Notes under the pieces: model-generated | The model's database searches: none | What the model was told of the DNA's origin: nothing | What the model saw: only the letters and a program-made list of their open reading frames with translations | In this document: positions 1-10,167 of the stretch, piece after piece | Position numbering within the stretch: the first letter of the stretch is position 1 | Layout of the letters: the number at the start of each line of letters is the position of its first letter | From: Carnegiea gigantea | Lineage: Eukaryota; Streptophyta; Magnoliopsida; Caryophyllales; Cactaceae | Direction of reading: 5' to 3' | Length of the DNA: 64,000 nt | Assembly: GCA_029747015.1 (NCBI GenBank) | Contig: JAKOGI010001208.1 | Location: 87,501-151,500 of the forward strand | Made by a program: the position numbers and the translations under genes

Positions 1-83
1 AAAGCATGTGAGTCAATTAAAGCCAACTTGAGTCCAAAATGGTATTACACATATAATGCCACAAGCTTGGAAAAGGGGAGAAA

Positions 84-555
84 ATGGGTTTTGTGGGAAC
101 CCTGGCTCAAGTGAAAGAAATCCATAGTCAGTTCATTCATTATAAAGTGGAGAGTAGCCTAGGTGGGATTTATGTGACTGTGGTATATGGACCCAATGAT
201 ATAGGAGAAACGGAAACATTGTGGAGGGCTATAGACACACTAGCAGATAAAATAGATGAGCTATGGATGTTAGCTAGGGACTTTAATAATGTCTTAGATT
301 TTGAGCATAGAATTGGAGAGAATCATCCATGCAGAAGAGATTATGGCTTTTCAAAAGTGTATGGATACAAACAGTCTGCAGGAAGTAAGATACATAGGAA
401 ACACTTATACATGGAGCAACAGAACCATTTACTCAAAGATAGATAGAGTGATAGCCAATGGGAAATGCTTTTCTGCATATACTAATATACACTACCTAGT
501 GTTACCAGAGGGAGTGTCTGATCACTGTCCATTGGTAGTCAAGTTAAAAAAATAA
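84..555 (+). pseudogene. LINE endonuclease (AP-type) fragment
   Basis: Two overlapping frames (84-446 and 301-555) together give the C-terminal half of an exonuclease-endonuclease-phosphatase fold. VVYGPND and the DFNNVL block (GDFN motif with G replaced by R) lie in the first frame. GNTYTWSN, SKIDRVIAN and SDHCPLVV lie in the second. These correspond to the catalytic asparagine and the C-terminal SDH motif of the L1 endonuclease that nicks target DNA. A frameshift near 345 separates them, and the N-terminal catalytic part lies left of the window or is lost. Confidence 0.8.
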
Positions 556-845
556 GGAAGGGGGAGAGGACAAAGGTTCATATTCTGCAACATGTGGGGA
601 GATGACCCCCAGTTCATGGAAATAGTTAAAACACATTGGAGACTGGTGACATTAAGGGGTCCCTTATGTACGAAGTAACTACCAGCATGAAGAAATTAAT
701 GCCATACTTAAAGCAGTTGCATAAGAGGAAATTTACTGAGATACACCAAAAAGCTCAAGTGTTACTTCAACACTTGATGTAGACATAACGGGAGATATAT
801 AATGATCCACATAATAAATATCTACATGAGAAGAAAAAGGAGCTA

Positions 846-2790
846 TTGCAGGAATACAAGAGAGCTAGTATGGCCTTTTACAAGCTAATACAACAGAAGA
901 CAAAGGAAAAATGGCTGAAAAAAGGAGATCAGAATACAACATTCTATCATGCAGTGGTGAAGCAAAAAGGATACACGGGTAAGATTCTAGCTTTGAAGAA
1001 TGAGACAGGAGAGCTACTAATAGGAACAAAGGATATAGGGGAGCATATTGGGCAACATTTTACAAATTTCTTCAAGGCAGAGCCTACTGACCAAGGCTCC
1101 ACATGGGAAGTGATCAAACAAGGAAAATGGCTCACAGCTGAGCAAAAAACAAGATTACTAGAACCATTCAAGATGCAAGAGATTAAATAAGTCTTCTTCT
1201 CCATTGACAACACAAAAAGCCCACGTCCAGATGGGTTTAGTAGTTATTTCTTCAAGAACGCTTGGACAGAAATTAGGGGTGCAGTCTCAAAGGCCATCTT
1301 GGATTACTTTGAAACTGGGGAGTTGTTAAAGGAAGTCAATGCAACACTAATAGCACTGGTTTCAAAAGTCCCAAATCCTCAAACAACTAATGAGCTAAGG
1401 CCAATAGCCTACTGTAATGTTTTGGACAAGGCTGTTACAAAGCTGATATGTCAGAGAATGAATGAGGTGCTGCCAGGGATTGTAAACCTAAACCAAAGCG
1501 CTTTGTAGCTGGGAGATCTACAATGCACAGCATTATGCTTAGTGAGGATCTTGTGAGACTTATATAACAGGAAGAAAATAAGCCCATGGTGTATGATGAA
1601 GATTGACTTAAAGAAGTCATACGACACTGTTAATTGGAAGTTCTTGGAATAGTTCCTAATGGCTCTGGGGTTCCCTGCAGCATTTGTAGCAAGAATAATG
1701 ACTTGTGTATGCTTAGCAAAGTTCAGCATTTCTTTAAATGGTTAATGCTTTGGGTTATTCTCAAGTGAAAGAGGCTTGAGGCAGGGAAACCCCATATCCC
1801 CATTACTATTTGTGATTTGTCATGGAGTACCTAAGTAGGTCAATCAAGGTAGCAACAAAAATTCACTCATTTCAGTTCCATCCACTATGCAAAAGAGCAA
1901 GCCTGGCTCATCTAAGTTTTGCTGATGACTTGTTATTGTTTTGCAAAGCCACAGTTGATAGTGTGACCTACCTAATGGGAGCATTCCAACACTTTTCCCA
2001 ATGCTCAGGGCTGGGGGAGAACGTTAATGAATCCCAAATTGTAATGGCTATAGTACATGGAAGCACACAAGCCAGAATCATGGAAATCATAGGGTTCACC
2101 AAAGGAGATCTACCATTTAAATACCTAGGAATACCCATCAAATCCTCAAGATTAACTAAAGACGATTGCAAGCAGCTCATTGACAAAATAAGTGCTAGAA
2201 TTAGGGGGTGGCATGTGAAAAGATTGACATATGTAGGTAGAGTGGAATTAGTGAATAGTGTGTTGATGGGAATTGGGAATGCATGCTTATTGGGGGCAGA
2301 TCTTCTTGCTGCCTCAAAGTGTGGTCAAGGCAGTAAATGAGGCAGTTCCTTTGAGGGGGAAGTCCCACCAATAGCTTGGGACGCTGTTGTTTGCCAAAGC
2401 AAGATGGAGGCCCTGGAATTCGAGATGCACAACTATGAAACATAGCTACAGTGGGGAAACACCTATGGCATATAGCAACAATGTAAGATTCCCTATGGCT
2501 AAGATGGATACAACACTACTATTTAAAAGGGACAACCATATGGGAATGCAGGGTAAAGAATGACTGTAGTTGGTATTGGAGGAGGCTGCTCAAAGTGAGA
2601 TCATTAATGGAAGAAAAGTTTTAGGACAAGAAGAATGGATGGCTGATAGAACAAAAATATACCATATCAAAAGGATACAAAGGCATCCAACATATGAGTA
2701 GAAAAGTGCCTTGGCACCTTCTGGTCTGGAACAAACTCAAAATTCCTGAGTATTCATTCATATCATGACTGGTCTAGACCCAAGATAGAC
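846..2790 (+). pseudogene. LINE reverse transcriptase (L1 clade), multiply broken
   Basis: 846-1190 is the linker upstream of the RT domain (KEKWLKKGDQNTTFYHA). A frame starting near 1196 carries the SPxPDGF block, and 1299-1508 carries NELRPIAYCNVLDKAVTKL. 1600-1640 preserves a KIDLKKSYDTVNW-like palm motif in another frame. 1822-2340 contains the active-site FADDLLLF (YxDD equivalent), then FKYLGIPI and GRVELVNSVL. At least four frame changes or stops break it. Product if intact: the RT that primes on nicked genomic DNA. Confidence 0.85.
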
Positions 2791-2813
2791 TGCAAAGGCA
2801 GGGGACAACACTT

Positions 2814-3161
2814 GTGAATAGATGTTTCTTGTGCGGGATGGGAGTTGAATCAAATGAACATCTATATTTCCAATGTCCCTATACAAAGGAAGTGGTGAAT
2901 ACAGCACTAGAAAAGATGACAAGGCACTGCGTCATAGTATGGGAAAGGTGGCAAGAGCAGATTCTAGAGCATCGGTATGAATCAAAGTACAACAGACAGA
3001 AAGCATACCTTGTCATAACTGCAGTAATATACCAGATATGGAGAGAAAGAAATAGCAGACTCATTGACAATAAGGAAACATTAGCTGTGTATATATTGAA
3101 GGAAATAGAGGATAGTGTCATTACAAGGCTAGCAGGGGTCAAGTATAATTCGATACAATGA
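2814..3161 (+). pseudogene. LINE C-terminal zinc-binding RT domain (zf-RVT type)
   Basis: The 115-residue open frame begins RCFLCGMG and continues ESNEHLYFQCPY. This gives the C-x2-C-x7-H-x4-C spacing of the zinc-binding region found at the end of plant L1 RT polyproteins. It is followed by IWRERNSR-type sequence, also usual there. The upstream RT is broken, so this is a remnant in an open frame by chance rather than a gene. Confidence 0.8.
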
Positions 3162-3258
3162 GTTATTTTAACCTAGGCAGGAAAATGTGAGCCCCTCTAG
3201 GTATGCCTAGAGTACAGTATAAAAATTTGTTGGTAATGGTAAACCTCTTCCCTGTTTG

Positions 3259-3260
<2 letters not shown>

Positions 3261-3313
<53 letters not shown>
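3261..3313. repeat. (TA)n microsatellite
   Basis: About 26 uninterrupted TA dinucleotides directly follow the L1 LINE remnant. They may have grown from its 3' tail. Confidence 0.95.
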
Positions 3314-3316
<3 letters not shown>

Positions 3317-4140
3317 GTCTTGGCAGTTATATCACTAGCTCAACAAACACTGGACACAAATTTGTACAACCAAATGCGAGCATAATTGTATAAAGGTTTC
3401 ATGAGCTAATATGCATTTTGGAATTTGCGTTTGCATAATCTTGGATTATCCATCTATTTTATTTAGCTCTAAATAACAGAGCCGAAGGCTCAATCAGAAG
3501 CGTGGCCCACGTAAAATTTACAATGTGCATTTATAATTATATATAAAGCTTCACTGCTCCTCAGGCCGCGGCCCAAAAAAGAAAAAATCAAAAGCCTACT
3601 ATGCATGTGAGCGCTTTTTTTTTTTTTAAATTTATTTTCATGACACAAACGAGACCCAATAGTAGTCATGTACAAATATGATTTGAAACTCAAATCGATA
3701 GTGACAATTGTAAAGATTTTACACATTGACTATTGAGACAACATTCACAATATTTGGTACGGAGATTGGTATTGGGCTTAGACTATACTTGCATTTGGGG
3801 CCCTTTGCACCTGAATTAGTAGGGAAATTAGTATCGGGCGTGTGGACTATGCTTTCATTCATGTAAAAAGACAGAGGAGAAGCGGGAAACTTAAAATAAA
3901 TAAATAAATAAATAAAGCCAGAGCAATCCCAATTCGTGTACTTGAAGGATTTCTTACAAAATTCAGGCGGCTTTTCTAATTGAGTTTTAGATTGTGGTAA
4001 TTTGAACTTGAGGGTTTAGTTATTAATATCTGAGAGGAAGAATTAAATTGTGCAATTTATAACTGCAATTAGGTTGTGTTCAAGTACCAGAATCAACCTA
4101 AGTCCTCGAGCTAGGCAATTAAACAGGGGTATGAATAAGA
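3314..4140. other. AT-rich spacer, nothing recognised
   Basis: No coding similarity or terminal structure is visible. A short (TAAA)n run lies near 3893-3915 and a T-run near 3616-3628. Confidence 0.5.
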
Positions 4141-5034
4141 AACCTAATATAATAAGGGATAAAAAGGGCCCCGAGTTATGATTCCACCATGTAACCGGCC
4201 AACTAATCAAGTCTATCCTCTAACCTACCCAAGCTATACTAGTAGTTAGGAATGGTCGTTTGCATCATGAAAGGCAGCTAACTCATATTTCAAGGTCAAA
4301 GGCTAGTCTAATTAGCCTACTAAGCTATTTTCATGGGATTTTAGGTCACAATGGTAGCAACTTCGGACTTGGCTAAGATTTAGACTATTTTCATGCCCAA
4401 ATTCCTGCCATTCTCTCTTCCCATGCTAGCAAATTGACCTCAACTTTTGCCGTAGGTTGATACCCGAAAACATGGACGAAAGTTCTTTTAAATGTTTCTT
4501 CGAACACTTGTGAGGCATGGTAGAAGTTGCCTGATTAAAAGTATAATAAAAGGAATTTAGGGCAAAAGTAACACTAATTAAGCGTCATAGGAGCTAATCA
4601 CGACCAAGCTACTAATTATCATGAGAGTACGATTAAACCTAACAACTAAACTAACAAAGTAAACAAACACGAGGTAGAGATAGAAAAGAAATCTGACATG
4701 GATTAAAATTACTAATAAACTTGAAATGACATCAGAAATCCAAACAATTAACTAAACATGATACGAACATACACTAATCTAGCAAGATGGACAAGTATAA
4801 AACATAAATAGAGAGGGGAGAAGAGAAAACTTGGTCTTTCGATGCTTGAAGTAGCCACAATCCAAAATCTTGTATAATAATCACCACTAATTTACCTTAA
4901 CGTAGACTTATTTATTTTCCGCTAATATGGTTTTAGTGGCGAACCTCATTATACGACTAAACCCTAGAAGAAGCATCGAGCTTTTTTTTAAAAAAAAATT
5001 ATTTTTTTAATATAAGCACTCAAATATCGAGCAT
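4141..5034 (-). mobile_element. Left part of an old gypsy LTR
   Basis: The stretch follows, block by block, the LTR of the gag-only gypsy element at 13740-14130: CTAACCTACCC, GCTAGTCTAATT, CTATTTTCATGGG, AGCAAATTGACCTCA, then the ATGGA(C/T)GAAAG and TCGAACACTT blocks. Divergence is high and the LTR start is not clear. The strand is set by analogy with that element. It stops at the TCA duplicated by the CACTA insertion. A piece matching the end of such an LTR reappears at 11181, so both are probably parts of one LTR. Confidence 0.6.
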
Positions 5035-5037
5035 TCA
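5035..5037. repeat. CACTA target-site duplication, left (TCA)
   Basis: TCA directly precedes CACTACAAGAA. The same trinucleotide follows the other end at 10165-10167. A 3-bp duplication is the standard for CACTA/EnSpm elements. Confidence 0.85.
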
Positions 5038-5700
5038 CACTACAAGAATCCGTGTGAATCGAGACCGAAAAATAGAGACCGAAAAATACAACGGTCTCTA
5101 ATTGAAATTAGAGACCGAATTTAGAGAGTGAAAATGCTGGTGTCAAATTGAAATCAATTTAGAGACCGAAATTAATATGCGGTCTCCATTTGAGACCAAA
5201 ATAATTTTCGGTCTCAGATTTTGGAGACCAAACGTGAATTCGTAATCAATTAGAGACCATAAAAAAAATTTCGGTCTCAGAATTAGTTGCCAAACTCCAA
5301 AATTAGTTTTTATTAGAGACCACATAAATTTTTGGTCTCAGATTTAGAGACCAAACCCCTGACACGGTTTCCAATAGAGACCAGAATAAATTTCGGTCTC
5401 GAATTTTTAGACCAAATTTCTAAAAGGGCTTTCACTTAGAGACCAAAAATTCCGGTCTCTAAGTTTAGAAGAAATTCGAGACCAAAAATTCCGGTCTCTA
5501 AGTTTAAAAAAAATTCGAGATCCTTCATTTGCCAGAACGCGGGATTTCTTGAAATTGATTTTAGAGACCGAAAAGAAATTTGGACTCTAATCGAGACCGT
5601 TTGAAGGTTGGACTCAAAACGAGACTGCCTTTAGAGACCAAATTTTCAATTACGGTTTCACTTAGAGACCACAATTTGCCAGTCTCAAACTTCGGTCTCA
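5038..5700. repeat. Left CACTA terminus with GAGACC/GGTCTC subterminal array
   Basis: After the CACTACAA end the hexamer GAGACC or its complement GGTCTC occurs about 25 times in 640 bp, commonly as GAGACCGAAA or TTTCGGTCTC. The two orientations alternate every 20-40 bp, so many pairs could form short hairpins. The unit copies are not a regular tandem array. Confidence 0.85.
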
Positions 5701-6060
5701 ACAGCTCAGTTTTGTTTTAATTTGTCTCACCCAGCTCGGTCTTCATTTCCACTCCATCGACGCCTTCTTCTTCTCTTCGCTCAGCCAGCGTTACTCTGTT
5801 CTCTTCACTCAGCCATCGACCTCTGCTCTTTGTTCGGGCGACGGCAGGCGACATTCCGGCGACAAGGTTGGTGTTTTCCGCCTCTTCTTCCTCTCTATAT
5901 TCTCTACGTCCCAACAATTCTCACTCACAGCCTCTTGTTGTATGTGCATTGCAAGTTAATTAGGGTTCAAAGTAGCCGACTCAGCCACGCTTTGGGGTTT
6001 CCGGCAAGTTGTGTTCCGGCGAGTTAATTGCACGAGCAGGTTGTTCAGGCAAGTATTCTA
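5701..6060 (+). other. Captured 5'-leader or first-exon-like segment
   Basis: Base composition changes abruptly from the AT-rich array to a CT-rich and CCGGCGA-containing stretch, resembling plant 5' UTR and first-exon sequence. A 101-residue open frame (5722-6027) has no family I recognise. A GCAAGTATT at the end could be a splice donor. It may be captured host promoter/leader DNA, or the element's own transcribed leader. No function is claimed. Confidence 0.35.
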
Positions 6061-6261
6061 CTTTAGTTCTATCAATTACATTCGATTGCAATTGTTTGGT
6101 GGGTTAGGGTTTCTCTGTGAATGTGCTGTTCTAATGTCAGATTGATGACCTTGCCATTGATGAATTGATCTCATCTTCCAAAAGTGAATGAGTACTGCCT
6201 GTGAGTAACTTGATTCTCATGTCAGTAAATCACTCTGAAAAATAAGAGTGTGAATCCAAAA

Positions 6262-6542
6262 ACAACTGAATAGAGCTTCGCCTAATTGCATTACTTCTTG
6301 GTTTAGCGCTGTCATACATCCTTAATTGTCTGAGTTAAACCCCTGGCCAGGGCATCCTTGAGATCTTTCAATTTGGCCTCAACTTTTTCCTTCATTGCGG
6401 CTGGAACTTTGTCTCCCAACTCCTTCAGCTGCTTCTCGGTTTGGTACATGACAGATTCCGCTTGGTTCTTGCTGTCGATGGCCCCCCTCTTCTCTTTGTC
6501 TTCCTTGGCAAACCACTCAGCTTCTTTAACCATTCATTCTAC
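6262..6542 (-). pseudogene. Captured fragment of plastid-type HSP70 (3' exon)
   Basis: The minus strand encodes the C-terminal substrate-binding lid of a DnaK-type HSP70: [35 protein letters not shown] and [13 protein letters not shown] fit the stromal HSP70 wording better than the cytosolic one. The exon begins after a splice-acceptor-like CACAG, so genomic rather than processed DNA was taken up. An in-frame TGA lies just before MVKEAE (6534-6536). A one-base shift near 6315 moves the final ALNQEVMQLG stretch to another frame. Only about 90 residues of a protein of roughly 700 are present, with no ATPase domain. It is a transduced pseudogene fragment inside the CACTA element. Confidence 0.82.
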
Positions 6543-7214
6543 CTGTGATAGCCATTCCCCACTCATCAATATCAATCAAAAGGGTTTCACAGCTCATTAG
6601 CGTCTATAATGGCATGAGCCAATCGTACAAGCAAACATCTGGGTGTTTGAGAACTTTGACCAAAACAATTGTACACAGCATTGGTTCCATGGAGAACATA
6701 CGGTTTAGAAATATCGAACTGAAGCAGGTCAAGGCTGATTTGTCCAGTTCATTTTTGATTAAGCTAATTCAGGCTCCACTGAAGTCAGGTCGCCTAACGT
6801 TGGGTCTAATATAGCTCTTTTTTCTATTGTTATGTTTTCTTAATTTTTTTAGGGAAAATCACAAGGTACAGTATAGTAAGAATTGGAAACACCAGAAGAA
6901 GCAAAGGACATTGGCTCGGGACAGTGACTTCACTCTGTTATGTACCCTTAAGTATCCCATAGTTAGCTTCAATTGGCTTGGTTTTTGGGTGCTGGGAGTT
7001 AATCCTGAGGTTTAAACTTTTGTTTTGGAACTGTTTAGCTGCTTTGTATTGATTGCAAATTCTATTTTAGGAATAAACTATCATTTTTGATAGCAAAGTT
7101 TCTGTAATAAATGACCTTGATGCTGAATTACTTTTAGTTATTATTGCTTGAGTTCCGGCATATTGGATTTGAGCAAAGGTTGTTGTGCTTAATTAGTTTT
7201 CTATAATCTAGCAG
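6543..7214. other. CACTA interior, intron-like, unassigned
   Basis: AT-rich sequence with short open frames (6545-6814, 6827-7015) and no recognisable family. It may hold intron sequence of the captured HSP70 and receptor-kinase loci. Confidence 0.4.
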
Positions 7215-7340
7215 GTCCAGACAGTTCGAAAATCATACGGATAGTCCTCCCATCCATCATTGCAGTTTTGTTGCTTCTTAGTGGCTTGTGTTTTTGGAAA
7301 ACTTGCTATCATCAAGGTCAATGGCAATTCAACCACACAA
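7215..7340 (+). pseudogene. Captured transmembrane exon of a receptor-like protein
   Basis: Between an acceptor-like TCTAGCAG and a donor-like GTAAGAG the open frame reads SSKIIRIVLPS then IIAVLLLLSGLCFW followed by KTC. This is a polar flank, a hydrophobic segment of about 20 residues and a basic/polar stop, as in the juxtamembrane exon of plant receptor kinases. It lies upstream of the kinase exons at 8747-9381 on the same strand, so the two probably come from one captured gene later split by the Helitron. This is inference: the segment is short and membrane spans are easily mimicked. Confidence 0.5.
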
Positions 7341-7655
7341 GTAAGAGTAAGCAACAACTACAGACATAAATGCCAATGGATTTCGTACTTTAGGAGGACT
7401 CTGTCTGAAGTTCTTGTCTTTGCCGTAAATTTGTGTTATTCATGCATTTGCTTCCTGTCATTTGATGTGCTTTCGCTACCTCTTCCTTCCTTTCCCTTTA
7501 ATTCTTGTAGTCTTATCATTTTAACATGAAAATCAACACAACAAAAAACGTGGTGGAAACTTCCTTTAAGGATTATAAAGACACATTGAATGCATAATTT
7601 TGCTTTGGTTCCCTTTTCATGTTTTAGACACGTGGATGTTCCTTCGCCCTCAACA
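7341..7655. other. CACTA interior between captured exon and Helitron
   Basis: Probable intron of the captured gene. No open frame with recognisable similarity is seen. Confidence 0.4.
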
Positions 7656-8693
7656 TCATATATATATATTAAAAGTTGGATGGAATCAACGCATGAGTGC
7701 CATGTGTCATGTCACTTAGGATGCCACGTGTAATGCCACTAGAATTAATTAGCTACATAAATGTCCATTTATGATTTAACTAATGCAATGCTATATTTAT
7801 TTTAAAAAATAACTTTTTGTATATCTTATATATTTATTAATATACTATAATAAAATATTCATTGCATTAATAAATTAAAGAGGTGGCCCATAAAGTTTGC
7901 CCATAAAAGTTGATGTTACATATATTAGAGAATTTTGATAAGAAAATAGTAAATAAATAATTATATTATGAAAACAAAAGGAATTTTAAGTGATTTAAAA
8001 GGCAAAAAATAAAATAAATAATAATAACCCAAAAAAATAATAATTACGTTGCTACTTTTAAAATTGATACATTTTTATTGCTTATTTATATTTAATTGAA
8101 CTTAAAACAATAATTGACCTAAATTCTTGCATGCACTTTTCAAATATCTTATGTAGTCATTAATAAGAAGATAATATATTTTTTATTAAATTAAGATAAA
8201 TAAAAAAGTTGATCCATTTACCTACTAAAACTTGCCCACAAAAGAAAAGACGTCTCATATATTGGACAATTCTTAAATAGTAGTAAATAAATAATTATGG
8301 TACATATATAAAAAGAATTTAAAATAATTTAATGAAAAAAGCAAAAGAAATAATGGTAACTCAAAAAATAATTATTCTGTAATGCAATACCAATTCTATA
8401 TATTAAAGTCACCCAATGTCATATAGTCATTACTATTTAGTAATAAAATTTTTTCTAGAAAAATATACATCGTTTAACAATGAAATAAAAAAGTGACTTC
8501 AAATTAAGAATGAAGAAAATGTTGTTACAATTAAAAAAAAAAAAATCTAGCAAAGCGCTTAACTTTTGATAATTAAATAATCTGACACATTAATTTATTT
8601 TTACTATTTGAAAAAAAAATGATCTATTGTGTTATTAATATATTTAAAAAAAAGGTTCACTTATGTCCTTGCATCGCAAGGGTATAACCCTAG
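7656..8693 (+). mobile_element. Non-autonomous Helitron nested in the CACTA element
   Basis: The element starts TCATATATATATATTAAAAG after an A (7655) and ends CTAG before a T (8694), which is the A^T insertion rule for Helitrons. Nine bases separate the CTAG end from a perfect 6-bp stem hairpin: CCTTGC (8667-8672), loop ATC, GCAAGG (8676-8681). The 1,038-bp interior is very AT-rich and holds an imperfect internal duplication (about 7880-8060 against 8205-8370, sharing GCCCA(T/C)AAAA and AGTAAATAAATAATTAT). No Rep/helicase coding is present. The ends are strong; the exact 5' base rests on the A-TC rule alone. Confidence 0.8.
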
Positions 8694-8746
8694 TTTGTGT
8701 ATATAAGGCATAGAATTAATGAGATTGATCTTTTTTATCAAAACAG

Positions 8747-9381
8747 ATAGCAGTGTTTGGGAAGATTTATCACAAGAACTTAGAATCACTAATTGGGTAC
8801 TGCGAAGAACCAGACAACCTGGCTTTAGTGTATGAGTACATGGCTGGCAGTGACCTGAAAGCTCTACTGTCCGGTGGGGCCTTTTTATTGTCATTTGTGA
8901 TAGAGTATTTGTAGCTGTTCTATATCTGATGATCTACTCAATTGATTCTTTCCCCATCGATGGTAGTTGCAACTAAAAGTGTAGTACTTAGTAGAGTTGC
9001 CTCTGATTGTGCAGGTTCAGATTCTTTGAGCTGTAAGACAAGACTTCAAATAGCAATTGATTCAGCTCAAGCTCAGGAATAACGAGATCAGTACATACGA
9101 GCTCATTCATATCCAGAAATTATTAAGATATATTATATTACCGTGCTGATGAGCCAGTTTTAACTCAAGTGTATAATCTGTACTATTGCAAGATTGGATT
9201 ACTTGCACCATGGATGTAGGCCAGCCATAATCCACAGAGATGTGAAGACCCCTAATATACTGCTTAATCAGCATCTTCTGGCAAAGATAGCCAATTTTAG
9301 CTTCTCCAAGATCTTCCCAGATGAATATATTTCAGTTTTATCAACACGGGTCATTGGGACACCTGGTTACGTTGATCCTCA
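8747..9381 (+). pseudogene. Captured receptor-like kinase exons (LRR-RLK type), decayed
   Basis: Three exon-like pieces are in order. 8747-8873 encodes kinase subdomains III-V (KIYHKNLESLIGYCEE, then LALVYEYMAGSDLKALLSG). 9015-9077 encodes TRLQIAIDSAQ and runs into a stop. 9193-9381 encodes [24 protein letters not shown], then [10 protein letters not shown]. The exons are bounded by AG acceptors and, for the last, a GTAAGT donor. HRD is kept but the DFG motif reads ANFSF, so Asp and Gly are lost. N-terminal ectodomain, glycine-rich loop and C-lobe are absent. The wording resembles LRR receptor kinases with malectin-like ectodomains. It is a pseudogene within the CACTA transposon. Confidence 0.82.
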
Positions 9382-9654
9382 GTAAGTCCTATCCCAATCC
9401 AATCAATATATCCTGACTGTCAGCGACAAAGCCAGAAATGCAAGGAAGGAGGGTTGGCAATGATGGTGCAGTAATGTAAAATTTAACTGTTGTTTGTGAA
9501 CGCTTTCCTGTGCAAACATTGGATTGTAATTATTGATGGTGTTGTAGAAAGTGTTGGATATGGAATATGAAATTGCGGAAATTTTGATGTAATGTGAGAT
9601 TTGCGATGTCGAATGTGTGCCATATACAGTGTAAGCTATAGCCCCAAAAAAAGG
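9382..9654. other. CACTA interior, unassigned
   Basis: Probable intron or 3' flank of the captured kinase. No coding signal is seen. Confidence 0.4.
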
Positions 9655-10164
9655 CAAATTAGAGACCGAAATACATTCACAGTCTCTGTTTGAGATCGAG
9701 GCAACGCAAGAAATTTTGCAAAAAAAAGGGCAAATTAGAGACCGAAATATATTAACGGTCTCTGTTTGAGACCGAGGTAAGGTCTCGGTCTCTAAATGGT
9801 CAAAAATATAGACCCAGTCTCTGATTGAGACCAAATTTTAGATTCGGTCTCTATCGGAGACCGAATTTTGTGGTCTCAAATGGAGACCGACCTCATTGGT
9901 CTCTATTAGAGACCATGTATTTTGGTCTCAAATAGAGACCACAATAGCCCAGACTCCAATGGAGTCCAGTACTCTTTGGTCTCAAAAGTTGGTCTCAGGT
10001 AGAGACCGATTTTTGTAATTCGGTCTCCAAATTTAAATTGCTACCAAGTGTTTGGAGACCGGGACTATTCGGTCTCTATTCGGTCTCAAAAATTAATTGG
10101 AGACCGAATTTTAGAATTTTGAGACCAAATTTTTCGGTCTCTAACAAGCCGCTGTGTTGTAGTG
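9655..10164. repeat. Right CACTA terminus with GAGACC/GGTCTC subterminal array
   Basis: The hexamer occurs about 25 times in 500 bp in both orientations, including a direct GGTCTCGGTCTC pair at 9781. The array runs to within about 25 bp of the inverted TTGTAGTG end at 10157-10164. Confidence 0.85.
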
Positions 10165-10167
10165 TCA
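10165..10167. repeat. CACTA target-site duplication, right (TCA)
   Basis: TCA follows TTGTAGTG and matches 5035-5037. Confidence 0.85.

Larger units (their letters stand above)
1..3261 (+). mobile_element. L1-type LINE, decayed, 5' end outside window
   Basis: Three blocks of non-LTR retrotransposon protein occur in the right order on one strand: endonuclease (84-555), reverse transcriptase (about 846-2790) and a C-terminal zinc-binding domain (2814-3161). The RT wording (LNQSAL, FADDLLLF, FKYLGIP) is typical of plant L1-clade LINEs rather than of the RTE LINE further right. Frames change several times and stops are frequent, so it is a dead copy. It ends in a (TA)n tract rather than a clear poly(A). 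The 5' start and target duplication are not visible. Seen: domain order and motifs. Inferred: clade. Confidence 0.85.
5038..10164. mobile_element. Non-autonomous CACTA (EnSpm) transposon carrying gene fragments
   Basis: The 5,127-bp element begins CACTACAAGAATCCGTG and ends in the inverted TTGTAGTG, flanked by TCA on both sides. Subterminal arrays of GAGACC/GGTCTC occupy the outer 0.5-0.7 kb of each end, as subterminal transposase-binding repeats do in this superfamily. No transposase similarity is visible inside. The interior instead holds a 5'-leader-like stretch, a plastid-type HSP70 exon fragment (minus), receptor-kinase exons (plus) and a nested Helitron. This fits a Pack-CACTA (gene-capturing) element that would need a transposase in trans. 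Terminal repeats match perfectly over the first 8 bases only. Confidence 0.88.

Noticed and set aside
5060..5700. GAGACC-rich arrays as a CRISPR-like repeat array
   Set aside because: Units are short, in both orientations and irregularly spaced, in a plant sequence, and are bounded by CACTA ends.
9403..9834. 143-codon minus-strand frame in the CACTA right end
   Set aside because: It runs through the subterminal GAGACC array; repeated peptide wording reflects the DNA repeats.
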